A stretch of DNA of 28,976 nucleotides, taken from Planctomycetales bacterium (GTDB taxonomy: Bacteria > Planctomycetota > Planctomycetia > Pirellulales > Thermoguttaceae). Both the position numbers and the translations under genes were made by a program. Below the pieces are notes generated by a model. That model was not told where the DNA came from and did not search any database. It saw only the letters and a program-made list of their open reading frames with translations. Location: assembly GCA_007119795.1 (NCBI GenBank), contig SKOZ01000025.1, positions 1-28,976 of the forward strand, written 5' to 3'. Shown here piece after piece: positions 1 to 7,836 of the stretch. The number at the start of each line of letters is the position of its first letter. Within the stretch, counting starts at the first letter, position 1.

Positions 1-481
1 CGTCGGCCTCGGTGAACTTCAGCGTGAGCGTGCCGGTTTCGATCGGTTGGGGCAGCGTCACCCGCTGTGGCCCATGGCCGGGCTGCAACTCGGCCGTCAC
101 GGCCGGGGCCTGCTGGAGATCGGTATAGACTTCCACTTCGAGAAAGTTCTCGTCCCACAGCCAGGCCGTGCGGCCATAATAGACGATTTCGCCCACCGTC
201 ACGGGTGCCGGCCAGGTGTAGGTGAGCGTGGAGCCGGCCGCCTGCGCCTGCGGCACGCACCACGCGCTATCCAGATCGGCCCGCGACCCCGCTTGGGGTA
301 TCCGGCCGCTGGCGGTGAACTCGCCGCGATACCGGTCGTTGAGCCGTCCACTCTCGGTGACGACGGCGTCCGGGGCCAGGTTTGGTAATTCGGCCCCCTG
401 TCCGATGAGCGGTCCCCCGGCAGCGAATGCCAGGAGGCAGGCCATGGCGCACTTCCGGTGGGGTATCCAACGACTCATCAT
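1..481 (-). CDS. Secreted protein, partial (N-terminal part), galactose-binding/discoidin-like
   Basis: The reading frame starts at ATG 481 and runs off the left edge, so only the first 160 codons are visible. An AGGAGG Shine-Dalgarno lies about 7 bases upstream. The N-terminus has basic residues, then a hydrophobic stretch (AMACLLAFAAGGPLIG), as expected for a signal peptide. The mature part begins with a stretch of the type LPNLAPDAVVTESGRLND, followed by IVYYGRTAWLWDENFLEVEVY. This resembles F5/8 type C (discoidin) beta-sandwich modules found in large secreted planctomycete proteins, which bind carbohydrates or anchor hydrolases. The domain assignment rests on pattern memory, not on a search. 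What follows in the missing C-terminal part is unknown. A second in-frame ATG lies directly after the first (476-478). Confidence 0.75.
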   Translation of the reverse strand, partial: MMSRWIPHRKCAMACLLAFAAGGPLIGQGAELPNLAPDAVVTESGRLNDRYRGEFTASGRIPQAGSRADLDSAWCVPQAQAAGSTLTYTWPAPVTVGEIVYYGRTAWLWDENFLEVEVYTDLQQAPAVTAELQPGHGPQRVTLPQPIETGTLTLKFTEAD

Positions 482-661
482 GTTCAGGCCTCCTGGACGG
501 GCCGGTAATCCTCATCCGGCGACGTTTCGTGACTAATTCCCTCTCCGCGAAACCCCTGCCGGTGATCCGGAGACCGCCACCGCAACGGCCAACCCCGCCA
601 AGGGCAATCCAAGCCGTCCCACCGCCTCGTTTTTTTTCGGGAGCCCCCCTGATCGCCTCGT

Positions 662-684
662 GCAAATCGGTTGGGAACCGTTGC
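662..684 (-). terminator. Inverted repeat just after the beta-helix gene stop
   Basis: GCAA-AT-CGGTT-GGG-AACCG-TTGC forms a nine-pair interrupted stem starting five bases past the TAA of the gene ending at 689. No U-tract follows on the minus strand, so it is at best a Rho-assisted or processing stem. Confidence 0.35.
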
Positions 685-688
685 GGCT

Positions 689-1879
689 TTACGGCAGGAG
701 CAGCTCGTCGAGCCAATCGGCCAGGGCATCGGCGCCGAGCGGTCCCTCAGGCAGGTCCGCAGCGGCGGCCGAGTACCGCTGCATGTCGACCGGTGCCTCG
801 AGGAGGCGATCGATCCGCACCAGGAGGGCCGCCGGGGCCGCTTGATCGCGGTTGCTCGCCGCCACATCGCGCGGGCCGCGGATGCCGGCCGCGCCCGGCC
901 GCGAGCGGGCAACGTTCGCCTCCGCATCCAGTTTCTGAAGCCGGCCGGTGAAGCTGAGGTCGAAACGTTCGTTGCCGGCGGCCGTGTTACCCCGAACCTC
1001 GATGTTCCGCAGCAGGTCCCGCCCGCCGTAGTCCATCACCGAGATGCCTCCCGCGAGGTTCCCCAGGACGAGGTTCTCGCGGACCCGTGCCGGACCTCCG
1101 CCGACCACGATCCCCGGATTGTTCCTTGCCCCCACCACGACATTCCCCTCGACGAGGTTGCCCAGTGCCGGGTCGTCGTCTGCGGCGCCGTAGACCATGA
1201 TCCCCGGGCCACGGGTGTGGGTGATCCAGTTGTTGCGAATCACCCCGCCGGTGACGTTGAGCTTGAGCTGGATACCGTAACCGATTCCCGATTCGACCTG
1301 CCGGCCGTCGATCACATTTCCCTCGAAGCGGAAGTCGGTGACGGCCAGGTTTCCGTCGTGATTGCCGATATAGACGGGGGTACTGCGGCTGCCGGTGAAG
1401 GTGCAGCCGAAGACATGCAGGGCGTGGACGTCGGCGGTGTTGGCGCTCAAGTCGCCGCCGCCGCAGTCGCGGAAGGTGCAGTTCTCGATCCGTACGTGGT
1501 CGGCGCGGTCGACACGGATAGCATAGGCGTTCGTGGCGTGAAGCTCGAGGTCCCGGATTACGATGTGGCGGCCGCGGAGCCTCCAGAGGTTGTGGCCCCG
1601 TCCGGTGAACTGGACGATGGGGGGGCGGCCCTGGTCGTCGAGCCGACCCCGCAGGGTGATGGGGCGATCAGGCTCGCCCGCAAGATCGAGGATCACCGCT
1701 CGTTCGTGAACTCCGGGCAGGAAGACAAGCTCGTCCCCGGGCTGGAGACGGTTGACGGCGCGACGGTAATCTTCGCCTGGCTCGACCTCGCGACGCCTCC
1801 CTTCTCCGCGGGCCGCCGCCACCGGTCCAACGATCGCAACTGCGAGCAAGACCACTGCCGGGATGGACTTCAAGTACAC
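689..1879 (-). CDS. Secreted right-handed parallel beta-helix protein
   Basis: A 396-residue protein. It starts with GTG at 1879, behind GAAAGGAG with an 8-base spacer. A signal peptide covers about residues 1-25 (ends VAAARG). The body is a succession of short beta-helix coils with repeated patterns such as ITLRGR, HIVIRDLELH, VRIENCTFRDC, IRNNWITH, NLVEGNVVVG and VRENLVLGN. The Asn ladders and the G-x-I/V-x-N-N rhythm are typical of pectate-lyase-like or NosD-like beta-helices. An N-terminal block resembles chondroitinase-B/alginate-lyase-type openings (LQPGDELVFLPGVHE). The likely role is polysaccharide binding or cleavage outside the cytoplasm. Catalytic residues cannot be assigned by eye. 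About the last 70 residues lie beyond the coils and resemble a C-terminal extension. It is divergent from the hemX-hemA operon. Confidence 0.85.
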   Translation of the reverse strand: MYLKSIPAVVLLAVAIVGPVAAARGEGRRREVEPGEDYRRAVNRLQPGDELVFLPGVHERAVILDLAGEPDRPITLRGRLDDQGRPPIVQFTGRGHNLWRLRGRHIVIRDLELHATNAYAIRVDRADHVRIENCTFRDCGGGDLSANTADVHALHVFGCTFTGSRSTPVYIGNHDGNLAVTDFRFEGNVIDGRQVESGIGYGIQLKLNVTGGVIRNNWITHTRGPGIMVYGAADDDPALGNLVEGNVVVGARNNPGIVVGGGPARVRENLVLGNLAGGISVMDYGGRDLLRNIEVRGNTAAGNERFDLSFTGRLQKLDAEANVARSRPGAAGIRGPRDVAASNRDQAAPAALLVRIDRLLEAPVDMQRYSAAAADLPEGPLGADALADWLDELLLP

Positions 1880-2026
1880 GGCGATTCTCCTTTCACGTTT
1901 CCCGGGTCGGGCAGAAGGCCGACCCCTATTCTCGATTCCCGGTGCGCGCAGGGCAACCCTGGGCGGGCCCTGTCGCCACGCTGCGGTTGGGACCCTTCTG
2001 CGTTACCTTCTCCGCGACGCCCTCCC

Positions 2027-2056
2027 CCGACAGGCGGCCGATGGTGGTGATATAAT
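2027..2056 (+). promoter_or_regulatory. Sigma70-type promoter for hemX-hemA
   Basis: CCGACA (-35, four of six consensus bases) at 2027-2032, 18 bases, then a perfect TATAAT (-10) at 2051-2056. Transcription would start near 2063, leaving a leader of about 74 bases before the ATG at 2137. Confidence 0.6.
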
Positions 2057-2136
2057 ATGGGTTTCCGGCCGCTTGCGGGCAGGATAGCCGTACCGTCGGT
2101 CCGGGAGGATCCGCCTAGCGAGTGGGAGCAGGGAGC

Positions 2137-3027
2137 ATGTTGTCGGGCATGAGCATCGTCTGTTTCGCGGCCAGCTACGGCGTGGCCCTGATTCTGGAGA
2201 TCACGCGGCTGGTTTTCCGCAGCGGGATCCGCGGAGCCCTCATGATGGCCTTCGCCGGCGCGGGCCTGGTGGCGCATACCCTCTTTCTTGCCCATCGCGC
2301 CGCGACCACGGCAGGGCTGCCGCTGTCGAGCACCCAGGACTGGTACCTGCTGGCGGCCTGGGCCTTGGCAGCGACCTACCTCTACCTGACAGCGTATCAT
2401 CCCCGCACCAACGTGGGGCTCTTCCTCCTCCCCCTCGTATTAGGGCTGGTAGCTGTGGGGATGCTCCTTACCGACGCCGAACCCTTCGCCCGCGAATCGG
2501 CTTCCCGGGTCTGGGGCGTGGTCCACGGGATTTCGATCATCGCCGCCACCGTGGCGGTGTTCGTGGGCTTTGCGGCGGGGCTGATGTACGTGGGGCAGAC
2601 CTGGCGGCTGAAGCGGAAGCGGCCGACCGCGGAGGGCATGCGGCTGCCCAGCCTGGAGTGGCTGCAGAAGACGAACAGCCGGGCCCTGGTCGTCTCGATG
2701 GTCTTTCTAGGCGTGGGGGTCCTTTCGGGGGCAATTCTCAACGTCATCCACCGCGGCAACCAGGTGCCGTGGCACGACCCCCTGGTGATAACCACCGTAC
2801 TGATGCTCGCCTGGCTGGTGGGGGCAGTGATGCTCAGCGTCCTTTGCCGCCCGGTTCGCCACGGTCGGAAGGTGGTCTATCTGACGGTCTTCAGCTTCGT
2901 CTTCCTGGTCATCGCTCTGGCGATATGGCTCTTTTCCGAGACGCAGCACGTCGGGGGGCAGCAGGGTGCCGAAGGGAAGGCCGCGGTGGTGTGGGCGCCG
3001 AGGCCGAGCGAAGGGGGGCCCGTATGA
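2137..3027 (+). CDS. hemX: HemX/CcsA-family membrane protein upstream of hemA
   Basis: A 296-residue integral membrane protein with about eight transmembrane segments spread over the whole length. It fits the cytochrome c assembly (CcsA/CcmC/HemX) family. Visible family features are the STQDW segment between TM2 and TM3, the conserved His in WGVVHGISI (start of TM5) and a second His in the NVIHRGNQVPWHD loop. These His positions are thought to ligate haem in CcsA-type proteins. The tryptophan-rich WWD motif of true CcsA is not visible, which favours HemX. The next gene is hemA, and its ATG overlaps this stop (ATGA at 3024-3027), so translation is probably coupled. ATG 2137 has GGGAG at a suitable distance; GTG 2122 would add five residues. 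Confidence 0.85.
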   Translation: MLSGMSIVCFAASYGVALILEITRLVFRSGIRGALMMAFAGAGLVAHTLFLAHRAATTAGLPLSSTQDWYLLAAWALAATYLYLTAYHPRTNVGLFLLPLVLGLVAVGMLLTDAEPFARESASRVWGVVHGISIIAATVAVFVGFAAGLMYVGQTWRLKRKRPTAEGMRLPSLEWLQKTNSRALVVSMVFLGVGVLSGAILNVIHRGNQVPWHDPLVITTVLMLAWLVGAVMLSVLCRPVRHGRKVVYLTVFSFVFLVIALAIWLFSETQHVGGQQGAEGKAAVVWAPRPSEGGPV

Positions 3028-4292
3028 CGATCCAGGTGCTGGGTCTCAGCCACCACACTGCGCCGCTGGCGATCCGCGAGCGCCTGGCCGTGGGCAACAC
3101 GCAGTTGGGCTGCGCCCTGGGGGCGCTGCGAGCGCGGTATCCGCAGATCGAGTTCGTACTGCTCTCGACTTGCAACCGCGTCGAGCTCTACGCCGCCGCG
3201 GAGCACGAAGACCTGCCTCTCGACCAGATCCTCTCGCATTTTACGGGGGGTCGTGGAGTGGACCGCGCCGCGGTCACCCCCTTTCTCAGCCACCGCGGCG
3301 AGCGGGAGGCGATCGTCCACCTCTTCTCGGTGGCCGCCAGTTTGGACAGCATGGTCGTCGGCGAGCCGCAGATCCTCGCCCAGGTGAAGCAGGCCTACGA
3401 GGCGGCCACCCTGCAAAACTGCACCGGTCCGCTCCTGCACGCCGCCTTCCAGGGGGCCCTCAAGGCCGCCCGCCGCGTGGCTACTGAGACCACGCTCCAT
3501 CAGCGGAGGGTAAGCATCCCCAGCGTGGCCGTCGCCGACTTCGCCCGTTCGATCTTCGAACGGTTCGACGACAAGTGCACGCTGGTGATCGGTGCGGGGG
3601 AGATGGCCGAAGAGACCCTGCGCTACCTCCGCGACGAGGGGGTCTGCAACGTGCAGGTCGTCAACCGCAGCGACTGCCGGGCCGCGGACCTTGCCGAACG
3701 TTGGAACGGCCGAGCCCTGCCCTGGAGCCGCCTGCGCGAGGCATTGGCCGAGGCCGACCTGGTAATCAGCACCACCGGGGCCGGCGAACCGATCGTCACT
3801 GCCGCGGAGTTCGCGGGAATCGAGGCGGTCCGCTATGAACGCCCCCTGTTCATCCTCGATCTGGCCGTACCGCGAGACTTCTCGCCGACCATCGGCGAGC
3901 GGCCCGGCGTGTACCTCTACTCGATCGACGATCTGAGGGCCACCTGCGAGAAAAACCTCGCCCTCCGCGACCGGGAGCTGCCGGCGGCGAAACGGATCAT
4001 CGAGGCCGAGGCCGACCGCTTCATGGCCGAAATGCATCATCGCGCCACGGGGCCGCTGATCCGGCAACTCCGCGAAGAGTGGCACCGGCCGAAAGAAGAA
4101 GAACTGGCCCGCCTCTTCCATCGCCTGCCGCACCTGGACGACCGCTCCCGGGAAGAGATCCGCCAGTCGTTCGACCGGCTACTCAACAAGCTCCTCCACC
4201 CCCCGCTGGAGTCGCTTCGCGATCATGCCCGGCACGGCATTCCCCATTCGCTGCTCGAGGCACTGGCGAAACTCTTTCGGCTCAGGGACTGA
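3024..4292 (+). CDS. hemA: Glutamyl-tRNA reductase
   Basis: A 422-residue cytosolic enzyme that reduces glutamyl-tRNA(Glu) to glutamate-1-semialdehyde with NADPH, the first committed step of C5 tetrapyrrole synthesis. The N-terminal catalytic domain has GLSHHTAPLAIRE and STCNRVELY, with the nucleophilic Cys at residue 50. GEPQILAQVKQAY (113-125) is the family signature. A Rossmann segment starts around VIGAGEMAEETLR (189-200). The C-terminal helical dimerisation domain ends LLEALAKLFRL. The length is normal for the family. The start is fixed by the ATGA overlap with the preceding hemX-like gene and by AAGGGGGG upstream. The usual downstream partners hemC and hemD are absent; a strong hairpin follows the stop. 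Confidence 0.97.
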   Translation: MTIQVLGLSHHTAPLAIRERLAVGNTQLGCALGALRARYPQIEFVLLSTCNRVELYAAAEHEDLPLDQILSHFTGGRGVDRAAVTPFLSHRGEREAIVHLFSVAASLDSMVVGEPQILAQVKQAYEAATLQNCTGPLLHAAFQGALKAARRVATETTLHQRRVSIPSVAVADFARSIFERFDDKCTLVIGAGEMAEETLRYLRDEGVCNVQVVNRSDCRAADLAERWNGRALPWSRLREALAEADLVISTTGAGEPIVTAAEFAGIEAVRYERPLFILDLAVPRDFSPTIGERPGVYLYSIDDLRATCEKNLALRDRELPAAKRIIEAEADRFMAEMHHRATGPLIRQLREEWHRPKEEELARLFHRLPHLDDRSREEIRQSFDRLLNKLLHPPLESLRDHARHGIPHSLLEALAKLFRLRD

Positions 4293-4295
4293 CCG

Positions 4296-4327
4296 GCCGG
4301 CCGCAGGGAGGAGAGGCTGCGGCCGGC
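4296..4327. terminator. Perfect 11-bp hairpin between convergent hemA and scpB
   Basis: GCCGGCCGCAG at 4296-4306 pairs exactly with CTGCGGCCGGC at 4317-4327 around a 10-base purine loop. It lies in the 50-bp gap between two convergent genes and could serve both strands. No U-tract is present on either side. Confidence 0.5.
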
Positions 4328-4342
4328 TCGGCATGGACGGAG

Positions 4343-5413
4343 CTAGGAGGCGCCTTCCTCGTCCCAATCTTCTTCGTCCTCGTCATCCCAGTCGTCTTCG
4401 TCTTCTTCATCCCACTCTTCGTCGTCCTCTTCCTCTTCCTCCTCGTCGTCTTCGACTTCCTCCCACTCATCGTCTTCGAGGTCGTCGTCTTCGTCCTCGA
4501 ACTCGTCGTCTTCGTCGTCTTCGTCGTCGAATTCGTCTTCGTCGTCGAATTCGTCTTCGTCGTCGAAGTCATCCTCCTCTGGGCCGGCGACAAGCGTGGT
4601 AGACAGATGGATTTCTTCGAGAAGATCGTGGTCGTGACCTGCGGATTTCACGTCAGGCTCCTCCTCCTTCAGGGTGGATGGTTGGGGTACACTCGGTGTA
4701 TCGTGACTTGACGGCACGACCTCGGGAGGGTCGCCCCGGGGCAGCGCTGCTCTGACGTCGGTGCTGCCGTTTGGGCTATCGTCGTCTCTGCGCGGAAGCT
4801 CGCCGAGGTGTTTCAGCCCGAACACCTCGAGAAACCGTTTGGTGGTTCCATACTGGAGGGGTCGCCCCAGATCGTCCGAACGGCCCACGATGCGCACCAG
4901 ATCCCGATCCATCAACTGGCGGAGGATCTCGCCGCACTGCACGCCACGAATTGCTTCCACCTCGGCACGGAGCACCGGCTGTCGGTAGGCGACCACCGCC
5001 AGCGTCTCCATGGCCGGGGCAGAGAGCCGGACTTCGGCCTCGTCCGCTGCCAACCGCCGCAGCCACGGAGCGAACATCTTCCGCGTCCTGAGCTGGAATC
5101 CCCCCGCTACCTCGACGACCTGAAAGGCACAGCCCTCCTCCTCGTAGCTCCGGGCCAGCGAACGGGTCAGTGTACGCGCTTCCGTGCCGTCCGCCAAGCC
5201 GGCCAACTGGGCCAATTTTCGGCTGCCGACCGGCTCGCGTGCCAGGAAAAGTGCTGCCTCCAGCCTGGCGATTCCCGAGGGCCGATCGTCCGCAGCGGCC
5301 GCGGGCCCGGGCGCGCCTTGCAGCGGCCTGGGGCCCGCCGGCCGCCACCACAGCGCGCGATCCCGCACCGCCGCCTTGCAGCATCGCGCCCAGGGATGGC
5401 CGTAGCCGACCAT
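4343..5413 (-). CDS. scpB: Segregation and condensation protein B with long acidic tail
   Basis: ScpB, the winged-helix subunit of the SMC-ScpAB condensin that organises and segregates the chromosome. The two winged-helix domains run from IARLEAALFLAREPVGSRKL to about YGTTKRFLEVFGLKHLGELP, with LSAPAMETLAVVAYRQP and RGVQCGEILRQLMDRDLV as clear family signatures. About 80 linker residues follow, then a tail of roughly 78 residues (bases 4346-4579), of which about 65 are Asp or Glu, with Phe and Trp spaced through it. The start is uncertain: ATG 5413 gives 356 residues but has no clear Shine-Dalgarno. GTG 5368 (behind AAGG) would be shorter, and the open frame continues upstream to 5674. No scpA lies next to it. 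Confidence 0.9.
   Translation of the reverse strand: MVGYGHPWARCCKAAVRDRALWWRPAGPRPLQGAPGPAAAADDRPSGIARLEAALFLAREPVGSRKLAQLAGLADGTEARTLTRSLARSYEEEGCAFQVVEVAGGFQLRTRKMFAPWLRRLAADEAEVRLSAPAMETLAVVAYRQPVLRAEVEAIRGVQCGEILRQLMDRDLVRIVGRSDDLGRPLQYGTTKRFLEVFGLKHLGELPRRDDDSPNGSTDVRAALPRGDPPEVVPSSHDTPSVPQPSTLKEEEPDVKSAGHDHDLLEEIHLSTTLVAGPEEDDFDDEDEFDDEDEFDDEDDEDDEFEDEDDDLEDDEWEEVEDDEEEEEEDDEEWDEEDEDDWDDEDEEDWDEEGAS
4346..4579 (-). repeat. Low-complexity acidic tract, homopurine on the coding strand
   Basis: GAA/GAG/GAC/GAT codons make an almost continuous purine-rich coding strand (pyrimidine-rich on the plus strand), with imperfect repeats encoding DDEDEF. It is part of scpB. It may be prone to slippage and could form a triplex. 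Confidence 0.8.
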
Positions 5414-5655
5414 CGAGCTGCAAGGCCAACGCACGAGCGAAACATCAGGGAAGGGAGGCCGCCGAGGAGGTTTCACCGGAATCGTCTTGGCCAAAACACC
5501 GGAGTCGTGGGTCGTGGTGGAATGACTCGCCGCGCCCGCGGCGGAAGGGTCCTCGCCAAGCCAACAGACTACGCCCCCAACCAAGGTCTTGGCAAGGCCC
5601 CTTATCCGGGACGCGGTACCGTCGCTTCGCCTGCCGCTGCAGAACGCCCCAACGC

Positions 5656-6573
5656 TCAGCGGCCGTTCCGCCAAGCCTCGACGTCGGCCAACACCCGTTC
5701 CATGGCGCGGAGGGCATCGCGGTCGCTGGCCTCGAAGCAGCGGTGGTAGTTGGCGTTGCCCCCCACGGCCACCTCGCAGTAAAATCGGAATATTCCATCG
5801 GCCCCGGGCGATTCCAGGAGGTAATAGGTGGCTCCCAGCTCCCGCAGTCGGTCCTGAACAGCTGCGAACCGGTCGCCCTCCGGCCGGGGGCCTACGCTAC
5901 GCGGCGTCACGGCGGCTTGGTGGTAGTCTGCCGCGACCACGCCCCCCGGACCGCCCCACTCCGGAACCCCCCTTCCGCTGTCGGGCAATTCGGCCTGCAT
6001 GGGGGTATCCCAGGATGCCGGCCTTACCCCAGTGTCGGGGTGTCCCGCGGCCCGCAGGCGGGCCAATGGTGTGGAGTCATCGGTGAACGCGGCAACATGT
6101 TCGGCCAGGGGGCAGGGCGTAGCCGTCGGCGAGGGGGCAGGAGGCGGCACCGACGGAGCGCCGCTCTCTGAACGAACGCGACCGAGAAAAGGCTCGCTTG
6201 GAGGTGCCTTTGGAAGGCACATCCCCCCTTCGCAGGGTAGGGGGGAGGCATCGTCTCCGATTGCCCCCACTCTCATGGAGTCCGGCCCCCCGATCATTGG
6301 GACACCGAAGGGCCGCCCCCCCACGCGGTCTCCGAGGTCCGGCGCAAAACTTGTCTGGCCTGCCAAATGGATCGAATCGGCGTCCGTGCGAACCCCAGCG
6401 CCTCCCGGCGGTTCCGAACCGTCGGCCGCGGCCGTCGCGGCCGGAGCCTCGAAAAGATCGAGGATCATGTCGGGCAACGACTTGCCGCAGATGGCCACGA
6501 CGGGTATGGCAATCAAGAACCCCAACATCACCGCGGCGCGCAATGCGGCGGCGGTCGGCGACTGCGTAGACAA
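5656..6573 (-). CDS. Membrane-anchored hypothetical protein, TTG start
   Basis: Not recognised by name. A 305-residue protein from TTG 6573. One hydrophobic segment near residues 11-29 (VMLGFLIAIPVVAICG) would act as an N-terminal anchor, followed by KSLPDMILDLF. The middle (about 45-230) is rich in Pro, Gly, Ala and Ser and looks disordered. The last 70 residues look globular (LRELGATYYLLESPG, then FRFYCEVAVGGNANYHRCFEA, then a charged helix). This layout suggests a planctomycete-specific envelope protein whose C-terminal domain is outside the membrane or on its cytoplasmic face; the topology is not decided. In-frame ATGs at 6591 and 6684 exist, but the Shine-Dalgarno points to TTG. Confidence 0.7.
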   Translation of the reverse strand: MSTQSPTAAALRAAVMLGFLIAIPVVAICGKSLPDMILDLFEAPAATAAADGSEPPGGAGVRTDADSIHLAGQTSFAPDLGDRVGGRPFGVPMIGGPDSMRVGAIGDDASPLPCEGGMCLPKAPPSEPFLGRVRSESGAPSVPPPAPSPTATPCPLAEHVAAFTDDSTPLARLRAAGHPDTGVRPASWDTPMQAELPDSGRGVPEWGGPGGVVAADYHQAAVTPRSVGPRPEGDRFAAVQDRLRELGATYYLLESPGADGIFRFYCEVAVGGNANYHRCFEASDRDALRAMERVLADVEAWRNGR

Positions 6574-6587
6574 AATCGGACTCCTTT
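6571..6587 (-). promoter_or_regulatory. Shine-Dalgarno that selects a TTG start
   Basis: AAAGGAG at 6581-6587 stands 7 bases before TTG 6571-6573. The same AAAGGAG at 7-8 bases precedes the LsrG-like and beta-helix genes here. The ATG at 6589-6591 overlaps the upstream edge of this site and has no Shine-Dalgarno of its own. Confidence 0.6.
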
Positions 6588-6771
6588 CCATGCGGTCGAC
6601 GACTGGCACCGGTCCCGCTGCCCCCGGCCCACCAGCGGCTGCGAGGCTCTCCATACCTCGCGGCCCCATGGCACCCCAATCCATGGGACGCCATGATAAC
6701 GGTCTGGCCTTCCGGCGGGCAACGTCAATATGGAAGGGGAGGCGGGAAAGGGGGGTGATGGGGCGGGCGAT

Positions 6772-7752
6772 CTAGACGTCGCACCGTTCCACCGCGTCGC
6801 GGAGCGACGCCAGAGGATCGCCGGTGGGGATGAACTCCTGGCCCACGAAGCCCTCGTAACCCACCTCCAGGAGGGCCTCCATGCACGCCGGGAAGTTGAT
6901 CTCCTGCGAGTCGTCCGGCTCGTTGCGCCCAGGGTTGCCGGCCACGTGGATGTGGCCGAGGAGATCTCGGTATTGGTGGATTCGGCGGATGAGGTCGCCG
7001 TTCATGACCTGCACGTGGTACAGGTCGAAGAGGAGCTTCATGTTCGGCGAGCCGACCGCCCGGCAGATGGCGGCGCAGTAGTCGACGTCGTCGCCGTGGT
7101 AGCCGGGATGACCCTTCATCGGGTGGGTGTCGTCGCGGGTGTTCAGATGCTCCAGGCAGAGGGTGATCTCCTTATCCTCGGCGTAGCCGATGATCGTCTT
7201 CAACCCCGCGACGCAGTTCTCCAGCCCCTCCTCGTCGCCGATCACCGGGGACGAGGGATCGTTCGGATCGCGGTACTTGTAACCGGTGAAGCAGATCACC
7301 CGGCGGTAACCATACTCCGCGGCCGAGTCGATCGCATCGCGGATCGCCGTAAGAACGCGGGCATGGTGTTCGCGGTTGTTGAGCCCGAAGACGAAGGGCG
7401 GGTCGGGGGCCATGTCGATCTGGGCGATGGCGTTCGTCAGGCCATACTCCTCCAGGGTGGGGTAGTCGGCCGAGTCCACGAGTTCCACGGAGGTGACCCC
7501 CAGATCGCGGGCCACCTGGCAGGTCTCGGCGAGACTCCAGTGGGGCTCGAAGCACCACTCCACGATCGACTGCTTGATGCGGCCCCTGCGGACGGCCGGC
7601 CCGGCCTGCACCGCCTCCTCGCCGGCCCGCGCCGCGCCGGCGGCGATTCCCGCCGCCCCCGCCACTGCCAGTGAGGCCGTCTGCCGGAGCATCCGCCGCC
7701 GGCTCCACCCACCATCGATGCCACTGCCGTCCGTCCGAGGATTGGGATTCAT
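6772..7752 (-). CDS. Tat-exported sugar phosphate isomerase/epimerase (hydroxypyruvate isomerase-like TIM barrel)
   Basis: A 326-residue protein. The N-terminus carries a twin-arginine signal (WSRRRMLRQTASLAV, ending AGAARA), so the enzyme is expected to be exported folded. The mature part is an AP-endonuclease-2/xylose-isomerase-like barrel: IVEWCFEPHWSLAETC at the start, and the metal-ligand pattern LCLEHLN, FDLYHVQV, HIHVAGNPGRNEP and GFVGQEF, as in hydroxypyruvate isomerase (Hyi). The substrate is unknown; in planctomycetes such exported members are many and mostly uncharacterised. ATG 7752 has AAAGGG 6 bases upstream; an upstream ATG at 7806 would bury the Tat signal. The ThuA-like gene lies upstream on the same strand, 84 bases away, and may be co-transcribed. 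Confidence 0.88.
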   Translation of the reverse strand: MNPNPRTDGSGIDGGWSRRRMLRQTASLAVAGAAGIAAGAARAGEEAVQAGPAVRRGRIKQSIVEWCFEPHWSLAETCQVARDLGVTSVELVDSADYPTLEEYGLTNAIAQIDMAPDPPFVFGLNNREHHARVLTAIRDAIDSAAEYGYRRVICFTGYKYRDPNDPSSPVIGDEEGLENCVAGLKTIIGYAEDKEITLCLEHLNTRDDTHPMKGHPGYHGDDVDYCAAICRAVGSPNMKLLFDLYHVQVMNGDLIRRIHQYRDLLGHIHVAGNPGRNEPDDSQEINFPACMEALLEVGYEGFVGQEFIPTGDPLASLRDAVERCDV

Positions 7753-7836
7753 CGTCGACCCTTTCGTCAGTTCACTATTGCTGCATACCAGAAGTATTCC
7801 ATACACCAGGGCGCCGCCCCCCTGGGCGGCGCACCT

